Assembly (NCBI RefSeq): GCF_016834655.1
Contig: NZ_JAENHP010000021.1
Span: 124,001 to 188,000, forward strand
Direction: 5' to 3'
From: Paractinoplanes ovalisporus
GTDB lineage: Bacteria; Actinomycetota; Actinomycetes; Mycobacteriales; Micromonosporaceae
DNA length: 64,000 nucleotides
The translations under genes were made by a program, and so were the position numbers. Position 1 is the stretch's first letter; the number at the start of each line of letters is the position of its first letter. Of the stretch, positions 1 to 7,857 are shown one piece after another. Below the pieces are notes generated by a model. It was not told where the DNA came from and ran no database searches. It saw only the letters and a program-made list of their open reading frames with translations.

Positions 1-656
1 TCGTGCGCGATGCGGCCCTCGTGCACCACCACGGCCCGGTCGATCAGCGGCCGCAGCGGGCCCAGCTCGTGCGCGACCAGCACGATCGTGCCGCCGGCCT
101 CGGCGAACCGGCCCAGCGCGGCGGCGAACGCCTCCTGGCTGGCCGCGTCGACCCCGGCCGTGGGCTCGTCGAGCACCAGCAGATCGGGCTTGCCGGCCAG
201 GGCACGGGCGATCAGTGTGCGCTGCTGCTGGCCGCCCGAGAGCGTGGTGACCGGGTCGTTGATGCGGTCGAGGAGGCCGACGTCGGTGAGAGCGTCCCGT
301 ACGGCGGCCTTGTCGGCAGCCCCGGACGGGCGGAAGATGCCGCGACGCGCCAACCGGCCCGACGCGACGACCTCGCCGACCGTGGCGGGCACTCCGCTGC
401 CGGCGCCGAGCCGTTGCGGCACGTAACCGACCCGGGCCCAGTCGCGGAACTTGCGCTGCGGCGTGCCGAACAGCTCGATGGCGCCGTGGCCCAGCGGGAC
501 CAGCCCGAGGATCGTCCGGATCAGGGTGGACTTGCCGGAGCCGTTGGCGCCGAGGATGGCGACCACCTCACCCGCGCCCACGGTCAGCGACACATCGTGC
601 AGGATCTCGCGGCCTTCATATCCGACCGCGGCGTGCCGCACTTGGACGACGCTCAT
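1..656 (-). CDS. znuC: Zinc-type ABC transporter ATP-binding protein (partial, C-terminus off window)
   Basis: The minus strand encodes at least 218 residues of an ABC ATPase starting MSVVQVRHAAVGYEGR. Visible motifs are the Walker A GANGSGKST, the Q-loop region VGYVPQRLGAG, the signature LSGGQQQR, the Walker B LLVLDEPT and the switch histidine in VLVAHEL. It probably energises uptake of zinc delivered by the binding protein encoded just upstream. Its ATG overlaps the stop of that gene by one base (TGATG), so the two are translationally coupled. The permease gene is expected beyond the left edge. Zinc rather than manganese is inferred from the His-rich partner and the Zur box. Confidence 0.9.
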   Translation of the reverse strand, partial: MSVVQVRHAAVGYEGREILHDVSLTVGAGEVVAILGANGSGKSTLIRTILGLVPLGHGAIELFGTPQRKFRDWARVGYVPQRLGAGSGVPATVGEVVASGRLARRGIFRPSGAADKAAVRDALTDVGLLDRINDPVTTLSGGQQQRTLIARALAGKPDLLVLDEPTAGVDAASQEAFAAALGRFAEAGGTIVLVAHELGPLRPLIDRAVVVHEGRIAH

Positions 657-1573
657 CAGGAACACCCCAGTCCACTTGTCAGCGCGGTCAGGTTCTGGCG
701 CATCACGGAGAAGTAGTCGCCGGTCTGGTCGACCAGCCCCTCGAGCGGGTCGAGCACAGCTGTCTTGGCACCGACCTCGCGGGCGATGGTCTCGGCCACC
801 GCCGGGCTCACCAGCGTCTCGAAATAGATCGTGGTGGTGCCGGTCTCGCGGGCCTCCTTGGCCACGGCGGCGAGGCGCTGCGGCGAGGGCTCGGCCTCGG
901 GCGAGATGCCGGTGATGCCGACCTGGTGCAGGTCGTAGCGGGCGGCCAGATAGGCGAAGGCGGTGTGGCTGGTGACCAGCTCGCGGCGTTGGCAGTTCTT
1001 CAGCCCGTCCGCGAACTCGGTGTTCAGCGTGGTCAGTTCGGTGTGCAGGGCCCGGGCCCGCTCGGTGTAACCGGCCGCGTGGCCCGGGTCGGCCTGGGCC
1101 AGGCGCTCGGCGAGCTGGTCGGCGATCGTGGCCAGGCGCACCGGGTCGAGCCAGACGTGCGGGTCCTCACCGCCGGCCGCCTCCTCGTGCTCGTGGCCGT
1201 GATCGTCCTCGCCGCCCGCGGGCAGCAGGGTCACGGCCGAGGCGGCGTCGAACGCCTTGTCCTTGGCCTCGAGGTCGATCGCCTCGTCGACGGCCGGCTG
1301 GAAGCCCTTGATGTAGACCGCGAGCCCGGCCGCGGCGACATCGCCGACCTGGCGCGGGGTGAGCTCGATGTCGTGCGGCTCGGCGCCCGGCTTGGTGAGG
1401 TTGGTGACGCTGACCATGTCGCCTCCGATCCGCTCGCTCAGGAACTGCAGCGGGTAGAACGCCGTGACGATCTCGAACGTCCCGTCCGCGGTCCGGCCCG
1501 CCGACCCGGCCTGGTCACCGCAGCCCGCGAGGGCGGCGAGAACGAGCAGAGTGGGGAACAGACGGCGGCGCAT
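656..1573 (-). CDS. znuA: Zinc ABC transporter substrate-binding lipoprotein
   Basis: A 305-residue cluster A-I metal-binding protein. The N-terminus MRRRLFPTLLVLAALAGC is a lipoprotein signal with a Cys lipobox. The mature part has the ITAFYPLQFL-type start, a conserved His in EPHDIEL, and a charged His-rich loop DDHGHEHEE followed by DPHVWLDP, typical of zinc-specific members. C-terminal motifs SHTAFAYLA and YFETLVSP are also family-like. The ATG at 1573 puts the signal peptide at residue 1; an in-frame GTG three codons upstream is possible. It is the first gene of an operon with the ATPase gene and lies directly behind a Zur-like operator. Confidence 0.92.
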   Translation of the reverse strand: MRRRLFPTLLVLAALAGCGDQAGSAGRTADGTFEIVTAFYPLQFLSERIGGDMVSVTNLTKPGAEPHDIELTPRQVGDVAAAGLAVYIKGFQPAVDEAIDLEAKDKAFDAASAVTLLPAGGEDDHGHEHEEAAGGEDPHVWLDPVRLATIADQLAERLAQADPGHAAGYTERARALHTELTTLNTEFADGLKNCQRRELVTSHTAFAYLAARYDLHQVGITGISPEAEPSPQRLAAVAKEARETGTTTIYFETLVSPAVAETIAREVGAKTAVLDPLEGLVDQTGDYFSVMRQNLTALTSGLGCS

Positions 1574-1588
1574 ACCATCCACTGTCTC

Positions 1589-1609
1589 TGACAATGATAA
1601 TGATTGTCA
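1589..1609. promoter_or_regulatory. Zur box (zinc uptake regulator operator)
   Basis: A perfect palindrome with arms TGACAAT and ATTGTCA separated by seven bases. It resembles actinobacterial Zur boxes and lies 16 bases upstream of the znuA start codon, where a bound repressor would cover the promoter. Zur binds with zinc and derepresses uptake when zinc is scarce (family knowledge). The palindrome also faces the stop of the small membrane protein gene on its right, so the only obvious target is znuA. Confidence 0.85.
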
Positions 1610-1650
1610 AAAACGCATGGATCGAGTTCCGGCCGGGTCTTCGGGCTGTT

Positions 1651-1905
1651 CTAGAGCGCTTTCGCCACGACTACAGCCAGGAGAAGGGCCAAGATCAGGA
1701 GCCGGAGCGTACGGGTCGAGGCGGACTGCACCGGCCACGTCGTGAACGTCAGCGCGGCCAGGCCGGCCGCCAGCACGAAGAGCAGGGCGGCGCCGACGAT
1801 GCCGGGCAGGAACAGGCCGCCCAGCATCACCACGAGCGCGACGATGAAGGCGGTTGTCGGGTTGATCCGGGTCAACCGCCGCAGGACGTTGTCGGAAGGC
1901 GTCAT
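1651..1905 (-). CDS. Small two-to-three-helix membrane protein (DUF6703-like)
   Basis: An 84-residue protein starting MTPSDNVLRRLTRINP. Three hydrophobic stretches follow (about residues 16-33, 34-52 and 65-82), with almost no soluble part. The ATG at 1905 is preceded by GAGGAG at good spacing; the longer frame upstream lacks a better site. It resembles the actinobacterial DUF6703 family, judged by general pattern only. It is divergent from the monooxygenase-like gene at 1940 with a 34-base gap, so both promoters must overlap. Function is unknown. Confidence 0.72.
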   Translation of the reverse strand: MTPSDNVLRRLTRINPTTAFIVALVVMLGGLFLPGIVGAALLFVLAAGLAALTFTTWPVQSASTRTLRLLILALLLAVVVAKAL

Positions 1906-1939
1906 CAGGTCACTCCTCGCTGCTGCGTACCCTCGTCGC

Positions 1940-2281
1940 ATGCTGGTGCTCAACCGCTTCGCCGTGCCCGTCGACACGCAGGACGACTTCGCCGCCCGGG
2001 CCCACGCGGCGCTCGCCGCCCTGGCCGACCGCCCCGGCTATCTTTCCGGCCGGCTGACCCGCGCTCTCGAGGACGAGTCCTGCTGGACCATGGTCACCGA
2101 GTGGGAGTCGGTCGGAGCCTACCGGCGCGCCCTGGGTGGTTTCGACGTCAAGGTCCACGCCGCCCCGCTGCTCTCCCAGTCGATCGACGAGCCGTCCGCG
2201 TTCGAGACGCTGGCCAGCGCCGAACCGGGCGGCGAAGTCGTGATCGCGACGAGTGACCGGGCCGCCGAGCCCTGGCGCTAG
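1940..2281 (+). CDS. Antibiotic biosynthesis monooxygenase (ABM)-like protein
   Basis: A 113-residue protein with a dimeric alpha/beta-barrel pattern: an N-terminal strand MLVLNRFAVP, a helix with AARAHAALAALADRPGYLSG, and a strand CWTMVTEWESVGAYRRAL. This matches ABM/YgiN-type proteins, which act as small cofactor-free monooxygenases or heme-binding factors. No specific catalytic assignment is possible. The ATG at 1940 starts exactly where the domain starts. There is no clear ribosome site, so the mRNA may be leaderless. The substrate cannot be inferred from its neighbours. Confidence 0.72.
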   Translation: MLVLNRFAVPVDTQDDFAARAHAALAALADRPGYLSGRLTRALEDESCWTMVTEWESVGAYRRALGGFDVKVHAAPLLSQSIDEPSAFETLASAEPGGEVVIATSDRAAEPWR

Positions 2282-2291
2282 TGTTGGTGCC

Positions 2292-2786
2292 ATGACGACG
2301 GCGCCTCACGTTCCCGTCCCGCCACTGGGGCCGGGCGTCCAGCCGCCGTTCCCCGCCCCGCCGGTCGAGGGCAAGGGCCGGCGCGTCGGGTGGGGCCTCG
2401 GCATCGGCGCCGGCGTGCTGGTGCTCATCTGCGGCGGCGGGCTGGCCGCGCTGATCGGCCTCGGCACGTCGATCTCGGGCGCGCTCGACGAGCAGGCCCA
2501 CGCCGCCGTCGACGACTATCTGACCGCCCTCAAGGACGGCCGCTACGACCAGGCATACCGGCAACTCTGCGAGCGGGCCCAGCGGTCCGAGACCTCCGCC
2601 GAGTTCCGCAGCCGGGTCGAGGGCGAGGAGCGGATCTCGTCGTGGGAGCTGGGCGCGCTTGTCACCGTGCCCCTGAGCGTTCCCGTCGAGGCCACGTACG
2701 ACGACGGTGATGTGCGCAACCTCAGGGCCACGCTCGACCAGAACACGTCGACGGGTGAGTTCGAGGTGTGCGAGGTCGGGGAGTAA
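2292..2786 (+). CDS. Membrane-anchored protein with Pro-rich N-terminus and small extracellular domain (DUF4878-like)
   Basis: A 164-residue protein. Residues 1-30 are Pro-rich and cytoplasmic. A single membrane segment GLGIGAGVLVLICGGGLAAL follows at about 34-53. The external part (ALKDGRYDQAYRQLCERAQ onward) resembles the small NTF2/DUF4878-like domains common on actinobacterial membrane proteins. The ATG at 2292 removes an unlikely upstream extension. A single-gene unit just upstream of glyS on the same strand; function unknown. Confidence 0.75.
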   Translation: MTTAPHVPVPPLGPGVQPPFPAPPVEGKGRRVGWGLGIGAGVLVLICGGGLAALIGLGTSISGALDEQAHAAVDDYLTALKDGRYDQAYRQLCERAQRSETSAEFRSRVEGEERISSWELGALVTVPLSVPVEATYDDGDVRNLRATLDQNTSTGEFEVCEVGE

Positions 2787-2865
2787 TCTCGCTGTTTGTC
2801 CCGATCGCTGTGAGCGATCACTTCCTTCGAGGTCCCCGCCGACACCCAGCCGGCGTAGGAGGATC

Positions 2866-4245
2866 ATGCCCGCCGACCGTATCGACTCCGTCGTCAGCCT
2901 GGCCAAGCGCCGTGGCTTCGTCTTCCCCTCCAGCGAGATCTATGGAGGAACCCGCTCGGCCTGGGACTACGGTCCGCTGGGCGTGGAGCTGAAGGAGAAC
3001 GTCCGCCGCCAGTGGTGGCGTCAGATGGTCCAGCAGCGGGACGACATCGTCGGACTCGACTCCGCCGTCATCCTCGCGCGTGACGTGTGGGCCGCCTCCG
3101 GTCACCTCGACGCCTTCGTCGACCCGCTGACCGAGTGCCAGTCCTGCCACAAGCGGTTCCGCGCCGACCACCTCGAGGAGGCGTACGAGGCCAAGCACGG
3201 CTCGCTGCCGTCCTCGCTGCAGGAGCTGAACTGCCCCAACTGCGGCAACAAGGGCACGTTCACCGAGCCCAAGATGTTCAACGGGCTGATGAAGACCTAC
3301 CTCGGCCCCACCGAGAGCGCCGAGGGCCTGCACTACCTGCGCCCCGAGACCGCCCAGGGCATCTTCGTCAACTACAACAACGTGGCGACCGCGGCCCGCA
3401 AGAAGCCGCCGTTCGGCATCGCGCAGATCGGCAAGAGCTTCCGCAACGAGATCACGCCGGGCAACTTCATCTTCCGTACGCGGGAGTTCGAGCAGATGGA
3501 GATGGAGTTCTTCGTCGAACCCGGCAAGGACGAGGAGTGGCACGAGTACTGGCTGCAGGAGCGCTGGAACTGGTACCTCGGGCTCGGCCTGTCGGAGAAC
3601 AACCTGCGCTTCTACGAGCACCCTAAAGAGAAGCTGTCGCACTACTCGAAGCGCACGGTCGACATCGAGTACCGCTTCCAGTTCGGCGGCACCGAGTTCG
3701 CCGAGCTCGAGGGCATCGCGAACCGTACGGACTTCGACCTGTCCACCCACTCCAAGCACTCCGGCGTCGACCTGTCGTACTTCGACCAGGAGAAGCAGGA
3801 GCGCTGGGTGCCGTACGTGATCGAGCCCGCCGCCGGCCTCACCCGCGCGGTGTTGGCGTTCCTGCTCGAGGCGTACGACGAGGACGAGGCCCCCAACACC
3901 AAGGGTGGCGTCGACAAGCGCACGGTCATGCGGTTCGACCCGCGCCTGGCGCCGGTCAAGGTGGCGGTGCTGCCGCTCTCGCGCAACCCCGAGCTGTCGC
4001 CCAAGGCCAAGGGCTTGGCGGCCGACCTGCGCAAGCGCTGGATCGTCGAGTTCGACGACTCGCAGGCGATCGGCCGGCGCTACCGCCGCCAGGACGAGAT
4101 CGGCACCCCGTTCTGCGTCACGGTCGACTTCGACACCCTGACCGACGACGCGGTCACGGTTCGCGACCGCGACACGATGAAGCAGGAGCGGGTCGCCCTC
4201 TCCCAGATCGAGGACTACCTGATCAAGCGCCTGCCCGGCTGTTGA
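2866..4245 (+). CDS. glyS: Glycine--tRNA ligase (class II, alpha2 type)
   Basis: A 459-residue glycyl-tRNA synthetase of the single-chain homodimeric type, the usual length. It attaches glycine to tRNA-Gly in the cytoplasm. Visible features are the N-terminal RRGFVFPSSEIYGG, YGPLGVELK, zinc-binding cysteines (CQSCHKRF and CPNCG), motif 2 FRNEITPGNFIFRTREFEQ, motif 3 GLTRAVLAFL and a C-terminal anticodon-binding domain from about residue 360 (VKVAVLPLSRNPELSPKA). The ATG at 2866 has AGGAGG four bases upstream, so the longer upstream frame is rejected. Confidence 0.98.
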   Translation: MPADRIDSVVSLAKRRGFVFPSSEIYGGTRSAWDYGPLGVELKENVRRQWWRQMVQQRDDIVGLDSAVILARDVWAASGHLDAFVDPLTECQSCHKRFRADHLEEAYEAKHGSLPSSLQELNCPNCGNKGTFTEPKMFNGLMKTYLGPTESAEGLHYLRPETAQGIFVNYNNVATAARKKPPFGIAQIGKSFRNEITPGNFIFRTREFEQMEMEFFVEPGKDEEWHEYWLQERWNWYLGLGLSENNLRFYEHPKEKLSHYSKRTVDIEYRFQFGGTEFAELEGIANRTDFDLSTHSKHSGVDLSYFDQEKQERWVPYVIEPAAGLTRAVLAFLLEAYDEDEAPNTKGGVDKRTVMRFDPRLAPVKVAVLPLSRNPELSPKAKGLAADLRKRWIVEFDDSQAIGRRYRRQDEIGTPFCVTVDFDTLTDDAVTVRDRDTMKQERVALSQIEDYLIKRLPGC

Positions 4246-4254
4246 TTGTTGTCT

Positions 4255-4737
4255 CTAGAACACAAAACCGCCTGGCCGGTCGTTCCGGTCGGCGATCAGC
4301 CCGGCCAGGGTCGCCACGGCGATCTCGGCCGGGGTGCGGGCCCGGATGTTGAGCCCGATGGGCCGGTGCACCCGGGCGATCTGATCGTCCGCGACACCCA
4401 GGGAGCGAAGGGCCGCCACGTGCGGCCCTTCCTTCTTGGGGTTGCCCATGATCCCCACATAGCGGGTGCGAGCCGCCAGGGCCTGCTTGAGCATTTCCCC
4501 GATCTCGGCCCGGTTGTGATCGGTGAGCACGACGTCGGTGTGCTCGTCGAGGTTGGCCGCCGCCAGGTCGTGCACGAACCGGTCCCCGTGCGGCCGGGGC
4601 GTCCCACTGAGCCGTGACGCGTCCGGCTCGACCAGCACGGTCTGAAACCCCAGATCCGGCGTCAGCCGCAGAATGGCCTCCGCCACCGGCGACTCGAACA
4701 CGACAACCAGCCGCCGGGCCTCACCAACCTCACCCAT
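4255..4737 (-). CDS. XdhC-family Rossmann-domain protein, C-terminal domain only
   Basis: A 160-residue protein consisting of the XdhC C-terminal NAD(P)-like Rossmann domain: VVVFESPVAEAIL, VLVEPDASR, DVVLTDH, YVGIMGNPKKEGPHVAAL and the family-typical HRPIGLNIRARTPAEIAVA near the end. Full XdhC/CoxI proteins, which help insert sulfurated molybdenum cofactor into xanthine dehydrogenase-type enzymes, also carry an N-terminal XdhC_CoxI domain; it is absent here. No molybdenum hydroxylase gene is in the window, so it may have another role. ATG at 4737. It converges on glyS with a 9-base gap. Confidence 0.8.
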   Translation of the reverse strand: MGEVGEARRLVVVFESPVAEAILRLTPDLGFQTVLVEPDASRLSGTPRPHGDRFVHDLAAANLDEHTDVVLTDHNRAEIGEMLKQALAARTRYVGIMGNPKKEGPHVAALRSLGVADDQIARVHRPIGLNIRARTPAEIAVATLAGLIADRNDRPGGFVF

Positions 4738-4777
4738 GCCCCGACTGTGCCAGATCGAGTCGGCCGCCGCCTTTCGG

Positions 4778-5245
4778 CTAGCCACCGCCGCCGGACGCGG
4801 CCGCGGCTGAGGCCTCGGCGTCCCACTTGCTGATGACCACGCCCAGCACGAACAGCTGCAACGGCGTGGGCAGGGTGGGCAGTTCCACGTTGATGTCGCC
4901 GCGCCAGAAGCTGGTCTTACGGACGCTGCCGACGCGGGTGTCGCCCAGCACCAGTTCCTCCTCGCTGGCCCAGAACGACCGCCGGCGGAAGTGGTAGGTC
5001 TGACCGGCCGCCGTGACGGTCCAGCGCTTGCGTCCCACCCGGTCGGCCGACGCGACAACCGTGTCCGCTTCGTCGACCATCGTGTATTTGTTGCCCCAGC
5101 CGTTGGACCGAACCCGGAAGCGCCGGCCCTCGAGCGTGAACGCGCCGCCGCTCTTCCAGGTCGACTTGTCCCACGTGGCGATCTCGCGGCCACGATCGGT
5201 CACGACGTACTTGCTCTTCCAGGTGCTCGCCTTATGGGCTTCCAT
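4778..5245 (-). CDS. Conserved hypothetical protein, possibly LURP-one/Tubby-C2 fold
   Basis: A 155-residue protein rich in short beta-strand pattern and aromatic residues (TWKSKYVVTDRGREIATW, FRVRSNGWGNKYTMVDE, WTVTAAGQTYHFRRRSFW). It has a hydrophobic C-terminal segment TPLQLFVLGVVISKW and a Gly/Ala tail. The repeated strand pattern recalls LURP-one/scramblase-like proteins, but this is a weak fold guess. Start ATG at 5245, with only 39 bases to the divergent dusB gene. Function not recognised. Confidence 0.6.
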   Translation of the reverse strand: MEAHKASTWKSKYVVTDRGREIATWDKSTWKSGGAFTLEGRRFRVRSNGWGNKYTMVDEADTVVASADRVGRKRWTVTAAGQTYHFRRRSFWASEEELVLGDTRVGSVRKTSFWRGDINVELPTLPTPLQLFVLGVVISKWDAEASAAAASGGGG

Positions 5246-5284
5246 GGATTCAGCGTACGGAAGCGCGCCAACTACGCTGGGGGC

Positions 5285-6418
5285 GTGACCGCACCGCTCA
5301 TGCTCGGCGACCGCGCCGTGAATCCGCCTGTTGTGCTCGCCCCGATGGCGGGCATCACGAACGTGGCCTTTCGGCGCCTCTGCCGGGAACAGGGCGGGGG
5401 TGTCTACGTCTGCGAGATGATCACGACGCGGGCGCTCGTGGAGCGGATCCCCAAGACGCTCAAGATGATCGCGTTCGCCGAGGACGAGGATTTCCGCAGC
5501 CTGCAGCTCTACGGCGTCGACCCGGACGTGACGGCGGCCGCCGTGCGCATGATCGGCGAGGACGGGCTGGCCGACCACGTCGACCTGAACTTCGGCTGCC
5601 CGGTGCCCAAGGTGACCCGCCGAGGCGGGGGTTCGGCGCTGCCGTGGCGGCACAAGCTCTTCGGGCGCATCGTCAAGCAGGCCGTCGAGGCGGCCCGGCC
5701 CTACGGCATCCCGTTGACGATCAAGATGCGCAAGGGGATCGACGACGACCATCTCACGTACGTGGAAGCCGGTCTGATCGCCCAGGAGGCGGGCGTGGCC
5801 TCGGTGGCGCTGCACGCGCGGACCGCCGAGCAGCGTTACTCGGGGAAGGCCGACTGGGACGCGATCGCGACCCTGAAGCAGGCGCTGGACGTGCCCGTAC
5901 TGGGAAATGGGGACATCTGGGAAGGCTCCGACGCGCTGCGCATGGTCGAGCACACCGGATGCGACGGCGTGGTGGTCGGGCGCGGGTGCCTGGGGCGGCC
6001 GTGGCTGTTCGCCGATCTCGAGGCCGCGTTCACGCAGGGCGCCGACTACAAGCCCGTGCTGCCGGTGCTGGGCGAGGTCGCGAAGATCATGTCGCGGCAC
6101 GCGGAGCTGCTGGTCGACGCGCTCGGTGACGAGAAGCATGGGTGCGCCGACTTCCGGAAGCACGTGGCCTGGTATCTGAAGGGCTTCCCGATCGGCGGGG
6201 AGCTGCGGCGGCGGCTCGCGATGATCTCGTCGCTGGCCGAGCTGGACGACCTGCTGGGCAAGCTCGACCCGGGGGAGCCGTTCCCGGTGGGCGAGCTGGG
6301 CCAGCCGCGCGGCCGGGTGAACGCGCCGGGCAAGGTGTCGCTGCCCTACGGGTGGCTCGACAGCCGCGACGACGACTCCGTCCCCGAGGGCGCCGAGATG
6401 GAAAACAGCGGCGGCTGA
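5285..6418 (+). CDS. dusB: tRNA-dihydrouridine synthase
   Basis: A 377-residue FMN-dependent Dus enzyme that reduces uridine to dihydrouridine in tRNA. Visible features are the N-terminal LAPMAGITNVAFR, the FMN-barrel LQLYGVDP, the catalytic cysteine C105 in LNFGCPVPK, IKMRKG, LHARTAEQRYSG, GNGDIW and VVVGRGCLGRPWLF. A GTG start at 5285 fits the family N-terminus; a TACGCT hexamer six bases upstream suggests a leaderless mRNA. An inner ATG at 5300 is possible. The position between glyS and dgt/dnaG is common in actinobacteria. Confidence 0.95.
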   Translation: MTAPLMLGDRAVNPPVVLAPMAGITNVAFRRLCREQGGGVYVCEMITTRALVERIPKTLKMIAFAEDEDFRSLQLYGVDPDVTAAAVRMIGEDGLADHVDLNFGCPVPKVTRRGGGSALPWRHKLFGRIVKQAVEAARPYGIPLTIKMRKGIDDDHLTYVEAGLIAQEAGVASVALHARTAEQRYSGKADWDAIATLKQALDVPVLGNGDIWEGSDALRMVEHTGCDGVVVGRGCLGRPWLFADLEAAFTQGADYKPVLPVLGEVAKIMSRHAELLVDALGDEKHGCADFRKHVAWYLKGFPIGGELRRRLAMISSLAELDDLLGKLDPGEPFPVGELGQPRGRVNAPGKVSLPYGWLDSRDDDSVPEGAEMENSGG

Positions 6419-6491
6419 GTTATCCACAATCTTCGCCTGTCCACAGGGCGGCCCCTCCACGGTCTCGAAGATCGCCATTCCCCACTAAAAT

Positions 6492-6534
6492 GGGGCTGGG
6501 CGGGGGTCCCCCGGTGGGGCGGGCCCCTGTTTTT
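6492..6534 (+). terminator. Probable rho-independent terminator after dusB
   Basis: A G/C-rich imperfect hairpin whose outer arms are GGGGC and GCCCC, with an inner GGGGG-T-CCCCC core, followed by a TGTTTTT run. It sits 74 bases after the dusB stop and before the convergent MFS gene. Confidence 0.55.
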
Positions 6535-6612
6535 GATCGTTGATCACGGCCCTGTTTGATCATCGGCGGTTCCGTCCACGCGGTGATCGTCGGCGAGCCG
6601 GGCAAGCGGTGA

Positions 6613-7779
6613 TCAACGGCGGGCGGTCCATGCGGTGATCAGCAGCGGGGCCGCGCACAACGCGAACAACGTCGCCAGCGGCAGGTCGAGCGCGAACACC
6701 CCGTACAGCGCCACCGCGAAGACCTCGCCCCCGAAACCGGCCACCGACAGCACGGTCGTACGGGCCGGGCCGGTGATCATGTCTTGCAGGCGCGTCTCGG
6801 CGCGGATGATCGAGTATTCGAGCAGGCCGAACGCCGCCGAGATGACCACCATGCCGGCCAAGTGGGGGATGAGCGCGCCGACGGCCACACAAGCTCCGGC
6901 GATCGCGAGTGCCGCCGGCAACGGGAAGCTGCGGGACGCGAGGGCGCTGCCGAGGGCCATCGCGAGGGCGGTCACGGCGTAGAGCAGGGGTACGGCCGCG
7001 ATCGAGGCGCCCTTGTCGACGGACAGCAGCGGTAGGTACTCGTCGAGCGCGGTGAAACCGGGCACCAGGGCGGCGACCAGCACGGCCAGTCCGATTCGGC
7101 GACTGCCGACGGATTCGCGGACACCGGCGACCAGCAGCGTCCAGTAGGAGCGGTCGTCATCCTCTTCAAGCGACGACGAAGCCGACGACGAAGCCGACGA
7201 CGAAGCCGACGACGCAGGCGGCGAAGAAGCCGACGACGAAGCCGGCGAAGAGGCGGACGACGAAGCCGGCGAAGAGGCGGCACGAGCCTCGGGCAAGCGC
7301 ATCGCCAGCACGGCACCGATCGCCTTGGCGGCCACGCTCAGCCCGCCGACCAGGGCGTACCCGCCGAACTGCCAGGCCGGCGTCGCGACCAGGGTGGCGG
7401 CCAGCATGGCCAGGATCGAGATCGTGTTGCCCCGCCCGACGATCCGGGCGTAGTCGGACGACCGCCCGGCCGCGGACAACTCCTCGTAGACCAGGGCCTC
7501 CAACGACCCGGACGAGAGCGACCCGCCCAGCCCCCACAGCACGAAGCCCAGCACAAAACCGGGATAGGAGGGCAGGAGGATCCACAGCGCGAAACCCGCC
7601 GCCGTGATCAGCTCGCCCAGGGCGTACAGGCGCTTGCGCGACCAGGCGTCAGCGAGCGCGCCGGACGGGACCTCGGCGGCGAACGCCACCACCGACCAGA
7701 TCGCGAACAGCGACGAGACCTGGGCCGTCGAAAGACCGGTGTCGGCGAACAGCAGCGCATACACCGGGTAGAGCGGCAC
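6613..7779 (-). CDS. MFS transporter, 5' end disrupted
   Basis: A 388-residue major facilitator with two six-helix halves. N-half motifs are LYPVYALLFADTGLS, AAEVPSGALADAWSRKR and LWGLGGSLSSGSLEALVYEEL; the C-half runs from about residue 235. It probably exports small molecules; the substrate is unknown. The only start giving this frame is a GTG at 7779, inside the first helix and with poor ribosome-site spacing. Upstream the family-like sequence continues in frame (TFYAVRACSEAVPLY) but is cut by two TGA codons, after which an ATG at 7836 with a G-rich site lies. A Ser/Ala-rich loop of about 35 residues links the halves. It may be a recent pseudogene. Confidence 0.75.
   Translation of the reverse strand: MPLYPVYALLFADTGLSTAQVSSLFAIWSVVAFAAEVPSGALADAWSRKRLYALGELITAAGFALWILLPSYPGFVLGFVLWGLGGSLSSGSLEALVYEELSAAGRSSDYARIVGRGNTISILAMLAATLVATPAWQFGGYALVGGLSVAAKAIGAVLAMRLPEARAASSPASSSASSPASSSASSPPASSASSSASSSASSSLEEDDDRSYWTLLVAGVRESVGSRRIGLAVLVAALVPGFTALDEYLPLLSVDKGASIAAVPLLYAVTALAMALGSALASRSFPLPAALAIAGACVAVGALIPHLAGMVVISAAFGLLEYSIIRAETRLQDMITGPARTTVLSVAGFGGEVFAVALYGVFALDLPLATLFALCAAPLLITAWTARR
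7170..7280. repeat. In-frame triplet/12-bp repeat expansion in MFS central loop
   Basis: Imperfect repeats of GCCGACGACGAA (plus strand) fill about 110 bases. On the coding strand they give runs of Ser and Ala such as SSASSSASSSASS. The tract lies in the cytoplasmic loop between the two MFS halves, where length change is tolerated. The first copies are near-identical, which suggests recent slippage. Confidence 0.85.
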
Positions 7780-7857
7780 GGCCTCGGAACAGGCACGGAC
7801 CGCGTAGAAGGTTCAGCGTCAACGTGGAGGAGACATGCCCCCAGTCTGCCCCACCCG

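Noticed and set aside
3..716. Plus-strand frame over the left edge
   Set aside because: It is antisense to a well-supported ABC ATPase with all its motifs.
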